DNA of 64,000 bases from Candidatus Zixiibacteriota bacterium (GTDB lineage: Bacteria; Zixibacteria; MSB-5A5; WJJR01; JAJRUJ01). The translations under genes were made by a program, and so were the position numbers. Shown in pieces: positions 17,232 to 26,671 of the stretch. How positions within the stretch are numbered: the stretch's first letter is position 1; the number at the start of each line of letters is the position of its first letter. The notes beneath the pieces are model-generated. The model worked only from the letters and a program-made list of their open reading frames with translations, searched no databases and had not been told where the DNA came from. The stretch lies in assembly GCA_020051695.1 (NCBI GenBank), contig JAGVQM010000010.1:62001-126000 (forward strand), read 5' to 3'.

Positions 17232-17411
17232 ATGGCCGAGGACTATTTCACGGAACAGCGCCTGACGGCGCTGATCGAGGAGGCGAAAGCCGCCGGCAGC
17301 ATCCCCGACCGGCTGGCCGAGGCCCTCACCACGCTGGGAAATAACATAGACCTGTTCCCACTGGAAAAAGACCCTGAACGCTATACAGTGGAATTTATTT
17401 ATCCCCATTAA
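17232..17411 (+). CDS. Small hypothetical protein (59 residues)
   Basis: The 179 bases between the carbamoyltransferase and the SGNH gene are filled by an ATG-TAA frame of 59 codons, starting 3 bases after the upstream stop and preceded by GAGAAGGA. The product starts MAEDYFTEQRLTALIEEAK, is acidic and partly helical, and ends in Y-P-H. Tight packing on both sides and a ribosome site argue that it is real. I do not recognise it. It could be a small partner of the carbamoyltransferase. Confidence 0.6.
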   Translation: MAEDYFTEQRLTALIEEAKAAGSIPDRLAEALTTLGNNIDLFPLEKDPERYTVEFIYPH

Positions 17412-17425
17412 ACCGGGGTGAGTCC

Positions 17426-19270
17426 ATGACTTTCTGCCTGACCCGCAATTACCGGCACACCCGGCAGAAACCGCCGGGACTATTTCGGGTGCTGTGTATC
17501 GGCGACTCGCAGACGTTCGGCGCGGGAGTATTTATTCAAGAGGCGCTCCCCGCCCGGCTGGAGCCGCTGCTGAACCGCGCCGCCTGGAATAAACAGGTGG
17601 AGGTCGTCAATGACGGCGTCTCCGGGTATGCACTGTATGATGAATGGCACCATTACATTTTGCGCAGCCATCATTATGAGCCGGACCTCCTGCTCATCAT
17701 CCTTTCCGAAAACGACGCGGAATTGTTCAGTTCCCAATGCGGTCCCGGCGGTCCCGGCCCCTACGAGGAACATATCCGCCGCTGCTGGGACACCCATTCG
17801 ATCCACCTGCCGCATTTCCGCCGGGTGTTTCAGGAAATCCGCGCCCAATTGGATGAAAAGCCGCTGCCGGTCATCGTGGTTTATTATCAGGTATACGGCA
17901 GCCCGCACCGCGAACAGCGCGGCGCAATCATCCGGCAGGAGTGCGAGAAAAACGGGCTGGACTTTGTCGATTTATCCGCGGAATTTTCCCAGGGGCCGGC
18001 CGAGGCCTACGATCCGAAGCTGATGGTCAGCGCCGCTGATTTTCATCCCTCTGCGGCAGCCCATCAAATGGCCGCGCAGAAACTGGCCCGGCATATCGTC
18101 CGGGGTGGTTATCTCGGTGAAGTCGCAGCGCCGCCCCTCCCCGAACCGGAAGTCTACAGGCGATTATTGGAAAACGCTGAACACCTGCGGCGGGCAGGCG
18201 GCCGCCCGGATTTCATTCTCAATTCTTTAGACCAACTGCTCACCGTCAAGCGCACCAGCAAGAATCGGATCAAGCTTCCGGCGGAATCGTTGATGAACGA
18301 CCGGGAATTTTCAGTTTTACAGCAGAATGTCCGCGCGCTGGCCGGACGCGGTGATATTGCGCTGTCACTCGAAGGGGCAAACTACGCGCTCCGGCAAAAT
18401 GCCGAGATGTTCCACCGGGGACGGAATACCGCGGCGGAACTGGTCAATTTATTATCCAAACAGTTGTTTGTGCTGGAAAACAGACTGGACGATCCGGGAC
18501 TTTGGAATTTTGCCTATGAGTCGGGACCGGATTCGCCACAACCACCGCCCCGGCCGGCAACATCTGCCGACCAGTTTCACTCCTGGCTGGTCCGGGCCGG
18601 CGCGGCCCGCGAAGCGCTCAAACAGGGTTTTGCGGCTGATTGCAGTAAGTTGCCGGGTTTTGCTGCCGCTCTCGCCCATCGTTTTGAACAGGCAAGTACG
18701 AGTAACCTCGAATATCTGCAGCACGGCGAAGAGATGATCAGTTCCTGGTTGAATCTTTACGCGTATTATCAATCACTGCGGGTACGGCATGAAACCCAGG
18801 CCTCACAGCCAACATTGCACGTCGCGTTTACTGCGCTGGCCGCAGAACTGGTCCGGCTGGCCGTGTTGATCGACAAGACAGCCGGGATGACACACCCGGA
18901 TATCATCCCGCGCATATTCTCCCGGCAGACACCACTCGAGGCGTTGTATTGTGCGGTGAAAATGAGTTCCACGGCCCCGGTGGCTACTACAATCGGCGTG
19001 CAATGGCAATCGTTCGTACCGGAGTTCCAACCGATGTATGACGTGCACTACCTGGTCCGGGACGGACAGCCGCATACGTACCGTTTTTGTCTGCCGTTGT
19101 CGGTGGCCGGACAACTTAAACTGGTGGTCTGCCCGCCGACAGAGGTGGAGTTGGCTGCAGTGGAATGTTATGTGGATGAAGATCGGCCGGTCTGCCTGTC
19201 TAATGCCGCACAGCACATCAGCAACGGCCAGCTGTGGATCAGTTTTCCCGATTTTGTTTCGCTATTCTAA
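17426..19270 (+). CDS. SGNH/GDSL-type hydrolase or acyltransferase with long C-terminal region
   Basis: Residues about 20-240 form an SGNH domain. Block I is GDSQTFGAG with the nucleophile Ser near residue 31, block II is NDGVSGYA, block III is ILSEND in place of GxND, and block V is ADFHPSAAAH with the catalytic Asp and His. Such enzymes add or remove acyl groups on glycans. Residues 250-614 are not recognised: a helical part, then a strand-rich end that could bind sugar. No signal peptide or membrane helix is clear, so it should be cytoplasmic. It is the last gene of the plus-strand arm and converges on the next gene with a 15-base gap and no visible terminator. Confidence 0.8.
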   Translation: MTFCLTRNYRHTRQKPPGLFRVLCIGDSQTFGAGVFIQEALPARLEPLLNRAAWNKQVEVVNDGVSGYALYDEWHHYILRSHHYEPDLLLIILSENDAELFSSQCGPGGPGPYEEHIRRCWDTHSIHLPHFRRVFQEIRAQLDEKPLPVIVVYYQVYGSPHREQRGAIIRQECEKNGLDFVDLSAEFSQGPAEAYDPKLMVSAADFHPSAAAHQMAAQKLARHIVRGGYLGEVAAPPLPEPEVYRRLLENAEHLRRAGGRPDFILNSLDQLLTVKRTSKNRIKLPAESLMNDREFSVLQQNVRALAGRGDIALSLEGANYALRQNAEMFHRGRNTAAELVNLLSKQLFVLENRLDDPGLWNFAYESGPDSPQPPPRPATSADQFHSWLVRAGAAREALKQGFAADCSKLPGFAAALAHRFEQASTSNLEYLQHGEEMISSWLNLYAYYQSLRVRHETQASQPTLHVAFTALAAELVRLAVLIDKTAGMTHPDIIPRIFSRQTPLEALYCAVKMSSTAPVATTIGVQWQSFVPEFQPMYDVHYLVRDGQPHTYRFCLPLSVAGQLKLVVCPPTEVELAAVECYVDEDRPVCLSNAAQHISNGQLWISFPDFVSLF

Positions 19271-19285
19271 ATAGACAACGCCGGT

Positions 19286-21442
19286 TCAGGCCCGGACCAG
19301 CCGGCCCTCGGCTTCGGCTTTCGCCTCCTGAAACTGCTTTTGCTGCACCAGGTGTTCGCGAATCTCGCGCAACCGTTCCAGCGTGGGCTGATGTTCCGGA
19401 TCGATTTTCAGCGCTTTTTGATACCCCATCAATGCCGCATCAAGACAGCCCTGGCTGTGGTAGCAGTCGGCCAGCCGCGTCCAAACGTCGGCCCGTACCG
19501 GACCGGCGGCCACCACGCTTTCATAACAGGTGATCGCCGCCTGCAGATCATCCAACCGGCAATACAGATCACCGAGGAATCCCTTGACGGCAACATCATC
19601 ATTGTGCCGTTGGACATATTCCGCCAGGGCCACACAGGCATCATCAATTCGTTCCAACCGGGCCAGGGAGATGCCCCAGTTCCGCAGAGCTTCGCCGAAT
19701 TCCGGAGCCAGCCCCGCCGCCCGGCGGTATAATTCCTCGGCAGCGGCATAATCGCCCTGGTGGAAACGGCAATTCCCCAGGTTGTTCAATAACCGGCAGT
19801 CAGCGGGCAGCTCATTCAAACAGCGTTCGTAATCCAGGGCGGCGGCCGGATAATCCTCTAGATCGAAATAAATGTCGCCGCGCAGCCGGTACCCCTCGCT
19901 GAACCCGGGATCGAAGCGCAACATGCGGCTGATATATTCCAGGGCCTGCTGCCGGCCGCCGCGTTCCTGTTCGATGATGGCCAGACGGTAACAGGCAATG
20001 GTGTTGGCTTCGCTTAACTCCAGCGCCCGGTGCAGGTGGGTTTCCGCCGCGCGGATATTGCCTTGCCGGTGCAGCACCTCCCCCAGGAATACATGACATT
20101 TGCCGTCGGTGGGAACAAGCTCCAGCTGCCGCTCCCAGTGACGGCGGGCCTGGTCATATTCCCCGAGCTGATAATACATCAAACCCAGCCGATAATGCGC
20201 ATCCAGATAGTCGTCCCGTTCGCCGAGGCATTTTTCGTACCAGCCCGCCGCCTCGGCGTGTTTATCTTCCATCTGGGCCACCAGGCCCAGGCCGTAATAC
20301 GCATTATGGCGGCTGTGCAAATGCATCAGGATTATGTATTCGGTCTGTGCGTGTTCGTCGTAGTGCAGCTGCCGGTCGAGATACTCCAGATAGTATTTGC
20401 GGGCAAGCTCGAGTTGCCGGGTGGAGGAATAGATGTGCCCCAGACTCAACAATGGATCCAGATAATCCGGCAGCAGCGACAACGCATAGTGGCACCATTT
20501 TTCCGCGTTTTTATAATCGCCCTTGTTGAAGTATGCGGTGACCAGCTGATGCGAACCCATCAAATGGATATGGCGTTCACCGGGTTTGTGCGGGTCGGAA
20601 AGCTCGACCGCCCGGCCGGCATGATACACCACGCGTTCCATCTGGTCGGCCGTGGGCACGTCCTGTTCGCCCCGGAGGATCTGGGCCATGTTAAAATGGG
20701 CGAAGCCGTAATCCGGATTTTCCTCGAGTTGCTGCAGCAGCATCGATTTGGTCCGTTCGACTTTTTTCGCCATTTTTTCTTTACTGAGGCCGTAGCCGTA
20801 ATGGCAAAATCGCACGGGGGAGCGCAGGACTTCTTCGTTCTCCGGCAACCGCAGCATATTGTGCACGATGCCTTCGTAGCGGGCCATTGTCTCGCGGCGG
20901 AAAAAGCGGACGGACGGTAAAAACGAGGTGTACAGCGCCTCGCCCTGGGAATAGTTGTATACCGAAATCGACAGCGCTCGGTATTCAGTAGTATACAAGG
21001 TCTTTTTCAACGCCGGGAGGTCTTCGGCGACCAGCTCCTCGTCGGCGTCGATAATGCAAATCCAGTCGCCGGTACAGTATTCGATCGAAACGTTCCGCGC
21101 CGCCGAAAAATCATTGCGCCATTCAAAATGATAAATCCGAGCGCCATATGACCTGGCGATTTCCACGGTCCGGTCGGTCGACCCGGTATCGACAATAACG
21201 ATTTCATCGGCCAGGTCTTTGATACTGCCCAGACAGTTGGCCAGCAGTTCCTCTTCATTTTTAACGATCATACAAACCGACACGGTCGGATGATCGGGAT
21301 AGGGAAGGGCCGCTGTCTGCTCTTGTGGATGTTGCGGCGAACTGCGCTTGTGCCTGACTGGCGGGGGGACCGGCGTGCCGTCGGCCTTGCGCACCACGCG
21401 GCTGCGCGTGGGGCTTTTTTTTGCTTTGCGTCGGGTAGTCAT
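19286..21442 (-). CDS. GT2 glycosyltransferase with C-terminal TPR array
   Basis: Residues about 50-285 are a family 2 glycosyltransferase of the SunS/beta-1,4-glucosyltransferase type: VSVCMIVKNEEELLANCL, IVDTGSTDRT, then the DADEE metal motif near residue 130. Residues 290-700 are a long run of TPRs (about a dozen). The first 45 residues are basic and disordered. GT2-TPR fusions are common in flagellin and peptide glycosylation, with the TPRs gripping the protein acceptor. It is 18 bases downstream of the next glycosyltransferase gene and forms a minus-strand pair with it. A role in putting the first sugar on flagellin is plausible but not shown. Confidence 0.87.
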   Translation of the reverse strand: MTTRRKAKKSPTRSRVVRKADGTPVPPPVRHKRSSPQHPQEQTAALPYPDHPTVSVCMIVKNEEELLANCLGSIKDLADEIVIVDTGSTDRTVEIARSYGARIYHFEWRNDFSAARNVSIEYCTGDWICIIDADEELVAEDLPALKKTLYTTEYRALSISVYNYSQGEALYTSFLPSVRFFRRETMARYEGIVHNMLRLPENEEVLRSPVRFCHYGYGLSKEKMAKKVERTKSMLLQQLEENPDYGFAHFNMAQILRGEQDVPTADQMERVVYHAGRAVELSDPHKPGERHIHLMGSHQLVTAYFNKGDYKNAEKWCHYALSLLPDYLDPLLSLGHIYSSTRQLELARKYYLEYLDRQLHYDEHAQTEYIILMHLHSRHNAYYGLGLVAQMEDKHAEAAGWYEKCLGERDDYLDAHYRLGLMYYQLGEYDQARRHWERQLELVPTDGKCHVFLGEVLHRQGNIRAAETHLHRALELSEANTIACYRLAIIEQERGGRQQALEYISRMLRFDPGFSEGYRLRGDIYFDLEDYPAAALDYERCLNELPADCRLLNNLGNCRFHQGDYAAAEELYRRAAGLAPEFGEALRNWGISLARLERIDDACVALAEYVQRHNDDVAVKGFLGDLYCRLDDLQAAITCYESVVAAGPVRADVWTRLADCYHSQGCLDAALMGYQKALKIDPEHQPTLERLREIREHLVQQKQFQEAKAEAEGRLVRA

Positions 21443-21460
21443 GATGTGTCTGCTGTCCGT

Positions 21461-23884
21461 TTACAATTGTTCAGTGTCCAAAATTGAGCACAGGCGTCCG
21501 ACCATCTTTTCCGGTGTCCAGAATTTCCTGACCCAGGCGGCGGTCTCCACCATTCTTTGCCGCAGGTCATCCGGCCGGGTCACCAGGTGATCCAGCATCT
21601 CATAGAGCGCATATGTTGAATCCGGCGTAAGCCAGGGCAGTTGATCGGTACCGAGGGTGTGCGCCAGCAAGGCGCGCGAATATTGATCGAGATAGACGAT
21701 ATTGACCAGACCCAGCGCCGAGTTTTCCAGACTGGTCAAGCCGAACCGTGGCGCGCCGAACGATAACCGGTCAAAACCGATGTGAATGCGCTGCCGGAAC
21801 GCCAGCGTATCCCGCTGGGTCATTTCGGCGCAGCGCCCAAACAACACATTGTCGCCGTGTTTCTTTTTCAGGTGGGCGATCAGCGGCACAAAAAGCTGAT
21901 GCCTGCCGCCCGCATACGGCGGCCGTTCATGAAACGTCACTGCCACCGGGCCGACCGAAAAATTTCCGCGCGTGTATTCCGGCGCATCCAGGTCCACGAC
22001 CGGCGGGATAAAAATCGAATCCGGGACATGCAGGCAAACATCCGGCGAGGGGGTAAGCACACGCCAACCCCGTTCGGTGAACCGCTGGTGGTACCAGTGG
22101 TAATTCCCCCGGACGGCGGGCGAACTGCACAACAGCGCCGCATACCGTTTGTGGCCGGAAACCGAACGCCAATTCAACTGACCAAATGGTATTTCATCGG
22201 TATCCTCCAGCCGGCCGTCACGGCGCACCGCTCCGGCGCCAATCCCGGCGGCAAAAATCAACCAATCGGCTTGTTTGGCCAAATCACGGACCTGCCGCTC
22301 AAAGTCGCTGTCTGCTGCGGGGTTTGCCGGCGGCGTGATCGTCACCGACGGATCGGCCGCCAACCGGGTTTTGTGGACCAGAACCCGGCAACGATGAGGT
22401 GAATATTTGTTCATGGCCCGGGCATATGCAGCCAACATTCCTCCGGGGTCGGTCGCGCCGATGATCAGACACTGCAACCCGGCCTTGCTTGAAGTACGCA
22501 ACTTCGGCGCCTGCCCTCCGGAAGATTGCGGCTCACCGGTGATTTCGGCCAGCCAGCGGCGGTGTACGGCATCACCGTAAGGTGAATCACCCGGGCAATT
22601 GCCCGCGGTCATCTGCCGGAGGTAAGGCGGATATGCCTCGGCACCTGCCGCCGCGAATTGCCGGATCCCCATACTCATCAAGCGGCGGGCCCAAATGCCA
22701 AGTTCATCCCCGGCCGTTTCAGCGAAAAAACCGAGCCGGGCGAACGCGGTGCGCCGAAACAGCGGCAGGGTGACACTGATCGCTGCGTTGTCGGGAGACG
22801 CGGAGGCAGCCGGCTGGTCTTCCGGACCATAGATCACGTCCAGTTCCGAGTGATTGTTGAACGCCGCGACCAGGTATTCGATGGCCTCAGGTCGCAACAG
22901 GTCGCCCGCATCCAGCACCAGGACCCACTCTCCCCGGGCGCGCTGAATCCCTTCATTCGCCGCCGCGGCCCAGCCGGTATGGACACGACCGAGATACACG
23001 ACCCGGTCAGCATACGCCGCAACTATCGCGGGCGTATTGTCTATCGAGCCGTCGTCGACCACCACGATTTCAATCGGGGAATATGTCTGCGCCAGGATAT
23101 TTTCAATCGTCGCAGGCAACGTGCCTTCGGCATTACGCACCGGGACGATAACTGAGACCATTCCCGTCACCGGCGGCGCCGCCAGTTCCGCCTCAGTGAC
23201 TCGGCTGCTCAATGGTTGTTTCCGGTGCAGATCACTGCCGTCCGGCATGTCCTGCAAAGCCTGCAGAAATTTCGTATGCCAGCTGATCAGCTCCGCCTCA
23301 CCCGGATTGGCCGCCAGCAAGCGCGAAGTCCAGGCGCTGCCGACCGCAAACCGGCCGGCGCCAAAAGCAAAATGCAGGGCGTTACCCCAGCATTTTTTAT
23401 AGGCCGGCGCTGTAGTCAGGCACCGTTCATAGGCCGCTTGTGCCTGTTCGGGGCGTTCGGTCGATGCATATAAGACCGCGAGGTCATTGAGCGCTCCGGG
23501 ATCATCCGGGCGCAGGCGCAGTATCGTTTGAAACTGTTCTTCGGCTTTATCGAGTTGTCCGGCCGCACAATAGAGAATCGCCAAATTGTGATAGCCATCG
23601 ACGGCCTGAGGCGCCAGACGAATCGCTTCGCAAAAGGCGGTCTCCGCCCGGGCCAGGTCACCCAATTCTGCGGCCACCGCGCCTTGCAGCAGGCGCAGAG
23701 AAACATCCTGCTGGTCGGACAAAATCAACAATTCCAGCGGGCTTGCAGCTTCCAACGGCAATCCGGCGGAGAGAAAATACTCGACGGCCTGCCGCAGATG
23801 GGCCGGTGAATCCTGATGTTGTTGGATGATCAATCGCTGCCGGGCGATTTCCTCCCGGTCAAGAGTGGCATGTATTGTGGTCAT
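21461..23884 (-). CDS. TPR, GT2 and GT-B-like multidomain glycosyltransferase
   Basis: The 807-residue protein has TPR-like repeats at about residues 25-230. A GT2 domain follows at 240-470 (VSVIVPVRNAEGTLPATI, VVVDDGSIDNTPAIV, LDAGDLL in place of DxD). The C-terminal region at about 500-800 resembles the CgeB/glycan-transferase GT-B fold (FERGWRVLTP-type strand, SLENSALGLVNIVYLDQYS). The metal motif reads D-A-G-D rather than D-x-D, so the GT2 half may have altered activity. The ATG at 23884 follows a GGGAAG site. It heads the minus-strand arm of the island, next to fliW. Confidence 0.85.
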   Translation of the reverse strand: MTTIHATLDREEIARQRLIIQQHQDSPAHLRQAVEYFLSAGLPLEAASPLELLILSDQQDVSLRLLQGAVAAELGDLARAETAFCEAIRLAPQAVDGYHNLAILYCAAGQLDKAEEQFQTILRLRPDDPGALNDLAVLYASTERPEQAQAAYERCLTTAPAYKKCWGNALHFAFGAGRFAVGSAWTSRLLAANPGEAELISWHTKFLQALQDMPDGSDLHRKQPLSSRVTEAELAAPPVTGMVSVIVPVRNAEGTLPATIENILAQTYSPIEIVVVDDGSIDNTPAIVAAYADRVVYLGRVHTGWAAAANEGIQRARGEWVLVLDAGDLLRPEAIEYLVAAFNNHSELDVIYGPEDQPAASASPDNAAISVTLPLFRRTAFARLGFFAETAGDELGIWARRLMSMGIRQFAAAGAEAYPPYLRQMTAGNCPGDSPYGDAVHRRWLAEITGEPQSSGGQAPKLRTSSKAGLQCLIIGATDPGGMLAAYARAMNKYSPHRCRVLVHKTRLAADPSVTITPPANPAADSDFERQVRDLAKQADWLIFAAGIGAGAVRRDGRLEDTDEIPFGQLNWRSVSGHKRYAALLCSSPAVRGNYHWYHQRFTERGWRVLTPSPDVCLHVPDSIFIPPVVDLDAPEYTRGNFSVGPVAVTFHERPPYAGGRHQLFVPLIAHLKKKHGDNVLFGRCAEMTQRDTLAFRQRIHIGFDRLSFGAPRFGLTSLENSALGLVNIVYLDQYSRALLAHTLGTDQLPWLTPDSTYALYEMLDHLVTRPDDLRQRMVETAAWVRKFWTPEKMVGRLCSILDTEQL

Positions 23885-23993
23885 CGCCTGCTTCCCTGCA
23901 ATGCGAAATGCGACTAGTTGGCGATTAATGGGTGCGGTCAGATGCCGTCCGGGTAATCGTCCGCACCGCCTGTCGCGCGGTGGATTACGTCGT

Positions 23994-24494
23994 TTACCCA
24001 GACATCATTTTTGTCGCCGATGCACTTACCGTGCTTTCACCGGCGCCGCCAAGCTGCGGCAGCAACGGATGGGTGGTGGAGTATGGTCCGTTGACCAGCA
24101 CCAATTGTTTGGCCAGATTATTCTTCGTGCAAATCACCACCGGCCCCTGGAGGTTGACGCTCATGCGCGACATATCGCCGTCGGGCACGGAAACAATGAC
24201 ATACGTCATGACCGAACCCGGATCGGACAACTCCAATTCACTAAGCTCACGCGGATCGACATCGATGCGATAATCGGCAAAAAAGACCAGGGGGTTGACG
24301 ATCACAAACGCCAGCGCCGGATCATCGAGCGACTGGAACCATTTAAACGGTTCGCTGTCGGGTGTCTCGATAATGACGAAGCTCCGGGAACTTTCGAAAC
24401 CCAGCAAACCCTTCGGGACAGCAATAATCAGCCGGGTGTCGACGGTGATTTCACCAAACCGCACGGTTTTGAGCTGTACCTGCTTTCCGGGCAT
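23994..24494 (-). CDS. fliW: Flagellar assembly factor FliW
   Basis: FliW binds newly made flagellin and, when free, binds CsrA and relieves its block on flagellin translation. The family pattern is clear: TVRFGEITVDTRLIIAVPKGLLGFE near the N-terminus, PFKWFQSLDDPALAFVIVNP at about residues 55-75, and VICTKNNLAKQLVLVNGPYS near the C-terminus. From the ATG at 24494, which has AAGGA, the product is 166 residues, close to the usual 140-160. Upstream TTG or GTG starts up to 24569 would add 25 residues without family support. It follows flgL by 82 bases and shares an operon with csrA. Confidence 0.93.
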   Translation of the reverse strand: MPGKQVQLKTVRFGEITVDTRLIIAVPKGLLGFESSRSFVIIETPDSEPFKWFQSLDDPALAFVIVNPLVFFADYRIDVDPRELSELELSDPGSVMTYVIVSVPDGDMSRMSVNLQGPVVICTKNNLAKQLVLVNGPYSTTHPLLPQLGGAGESTVSASATKMMSG

Positions 24495-24576
24495 TGGCCG
24501 GTCCTTTCCCGGGGGGCATGTATTCACCGGTTGGTGCTTAATGGTCGCCGCTGTGCTGATCACAACCAATTCCTTC

Positions 24577-26493
24577 TCAGCGCATAAAGTCGATCAAAGA
24601 CGGGGCGATAATGCGCGCAGTGGCATTAAGTGCCGCCTGATAAATATTCTCCTGACTGGCCAGATCGGTCGTCACTTTAAGTATATCGGCATCTTCCACT
24701 TCCGAAAGCAGGCGCAGCACCGACAAATTCAACTCGGTCAATCGAGAGTTGGTTGTCTCCAGCCGGACGACTTTGGCGCCGATGGATGCCCGCTGTTCCA
24801 GCAGACGGTTGGCCGCCTTCTCCAGCGCATCGATCATGCCGCCGATAGACTCCTGGTCATTGGTATCGAGCGCCTCCACCAGCAGCAACGTCGCGCCGAA
24901 AACGTCGGGGGAGCCATAAATCCCCAACCGCTTCGCCGAACCCAAATCGTCGGCGGAGGTAATCATCAGGGTCCGATCGTTGACCGTCGGCTCAACCTTG
25001 ATGCCCGTGGCCTGGTCATTGATCGAAGCAGTAATCGCCATCCCGGAATTGTTCAAAATATCAAGGACATCGCCGATGGTCACGGCCGGGGACAGATCGA
25101 TGCTGCGCACCTCGTCACCCTGGGCAATACGGATGCGCCCAAGATCGGCGCCCAGCGTATTAAACAGCTCGGTCACCGGCGTGGTCAGGGTCAGGACCGG
25201 ATCCAAGTCCGTGCCGTCCATGGTCACATGAAATGACCCCTCGATGCCCAGCGTGGAGGCCACATTTCCTCCGGCGGTTTCGGCCACGGTATAATCGGGT
25301 ACGGGCAGCAGATCAGCGCCATCCAACTGGCTGCCGACCACACCGGTAATTCCCAGATTATGCGCGGTGTGCTGCGAACTGAAATCTTCAATCGTCAATC
25401 CCAGGGGCGTGGCGTCGGTGATTGTCAAACCGGTATTCCCGGCATTAATGGTCATCTGCACACCCGCTACGCCCGCCGCGGCCAGTTGCGAATTAAATGC
25501 CGTCCGCAGATCGCCGACCGTTACTGCGCCTGAAATATCGATGGTCACATCGATGGCTCCGCCGTCGCTGACGCGGAACGTCCCGGGCACGGTCTCAACC
25601 CCGGCGCCGTTGCCCAGGTTGGCCAGGGCGGTCGCATCGGTAATTGTGCCGTTGGCGGTGGGCGTCAGGCGCAACGTGTTGCCAACCGGCGAGACCTCCG
25701 CCTGCAGATCGACAATCCCGCCGGCGGCCAGATCGGCATTGATCTTGTCGATGACGTCGCCGATCGTGGTCTCCGCTGAGACATCGATGGTGACCGTCGT
25801 TCCGGTATTATTGTCGATTATGTCAAACCGCCCGTTGGCCGGTGCGCCAAGGTCGACACCCGTGCCGTTATTCAGATTGGCCAGAAACACGTTGCGGGTG
25901 ACGCCGGGGTCGAGGTCGAAGCCATCACCCAGCACGGTTACCGGCGTAATCATTACTTCCGACCCAATCTGATTGGCTTCCAGCAGGGAGCCGGCGGCGA
26001 TTTCAACATTAATGCGGCCCTCGTCCCCCTGATAGACCACGCCGGTGGACGAGGCATTGAACGCCGCTGTCCGCGTCCGGTGGCCTGAGAAAATATAGCG
26101 GTCCTCGATTTTTGTATTGGTGGCGGCGAGCATCCGCTCAAAGATCGATTCCACCTCGCGCGCGGCCGCCGCCCGGGCGTTCGAGTCGTACGTATCATTC
26201 GCCAGGGCCACGGCGATCTCTTTGGCCGAATGGACAAAACCCGCGATGGAACCCAGGGTTTGTTCGACCATGCCCAGCGTTGACTCGGCCCAGGAGATAT
26301 TGCGCTGGTACTGTTCGATATCCGAAATTTGCGAACGGAACGATAAATCGCGGGTCACACCGATGGGGTCATCGGAGGGTTTGCCGATCCGCCGGGCCGA
26401 GGACAATTCGGTCTGCAGGGACATCAGCCGCGAGATGTTCCCCGAGAGGTTGCGGGAAACCCGGTTCACCATCATTTGCTGCGTGACTCTCAC
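24577..26493 (-). CDS. flgL: Hook-filament junction protein FlgL (HAP3), enlarged
   Basis: FlgL joins the hook-FlgK layer to the filament. The N-terminal flagellin-like helices (RVTQQMMVNRVSRNLSGNI) and the C-terminal helices (ALNATARIIAPSLIDFMR) are conserved. Between them sit about 400 extra residues with three flagellin-IN type modules (TIGDVIDKIN, TVGDLRTAFN, TIGDVLDILN). The length is 638 against the usual 300-500. The start is GTG at 26493, with GAGGAG upstream, overlapping the stop of a small ORF in GTGA. That overlap makes coupled translation likely. fliW follows directly. Confidence 0.92.
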   Translation of the reverse strand: MRVTQQMMVNRVSRNLSGNISRLMSLQTELSSARRIGKPSDDPIGVTRDLSFRSQISDIEQYQRNISWAESTLGMVEQTLGSIAGFVHSAKEIAVALANDTYDSNARAAAAREVESIFERMLAATNTKIEDRYIFSGHRTRTAAFNASSTGVVYQGDEGRINVEIAAGSLLEANQIGSEVMITPVTVLGDGFDLDPGVTRNVFLANLNNGTGVDLGAPANGRFDIIDNNTGTTVTIDVSAETTIGDVIDKINADLAAGGIVDLQAEVSPVGNTLRLTPTANGTITDATALANLGNGAGVETVPGTFRVSDGGAIDVTIDISGAVTVGDLRTAFNSQLAAAGVAGVQMTINAGNTGLTITDATPLGLTIEDFSSQHTAHNLGITGVVGSQLDGADLLPVPDYTVAETAGGNVASTLGIEGSFHVTMDGTDLDPVLTLTTPVTELFNTLGADLGRIRIAQGDEVRSIDLSPAVTIGDVLDILNNSGMAITASINDQATGIKVEPTVNDRTLMITSADDLGSAKRLGIYGSPDVFGATLLLVEALDTNDQESIGGMIDALEKAANRLLEQRASIGAKVVRLETTNSRLTELNLSVLRLLSEVEDADILKVTTDLASQENIYQAALNATARIIAPSLIDFMR

Positions 26494-26666
26494 GAGTGCG
26501 ACTCCTCATCATAACAAAAATCGGTATGAAGCGCCTGCGGCGGCGTCTGCAGCAGCGGTTTTTCCCGGACCGGGGATTTATCCCGCTCGGCGATCAGGCG
26601 GGCGTACGCCAACTGCGGATCGGTGATCCCGGATTGCTTTTCCTGTTGTTTCGGCCGCTTCCACAT
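26490..26666 (-). CDS. Small hypothetical protein between csrA and flgL (58 residues)
   Basis: An ATG at 26666 with GGAG nine bases upstream opens a 58-codon frame that ends in a GTGA overlap with the flgL start. The product is charged and Pro/Gln-rich, with a helical core (DPQLAYARLIAERDK). It starts 5 bases after the csrA stop, so there is no untranslated gap from csrA to flgL. The packing and ribosome site support a real gene. I do not recognise a family. Confidence 0.6.
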   Translation of the reverse strand: MWKRPKQQEKQSGITDPQLAYARLIAERDKSPVREKPLLQTPPQALHTDFCYDEESHS

Positions 26667-26671
26667 GATGT

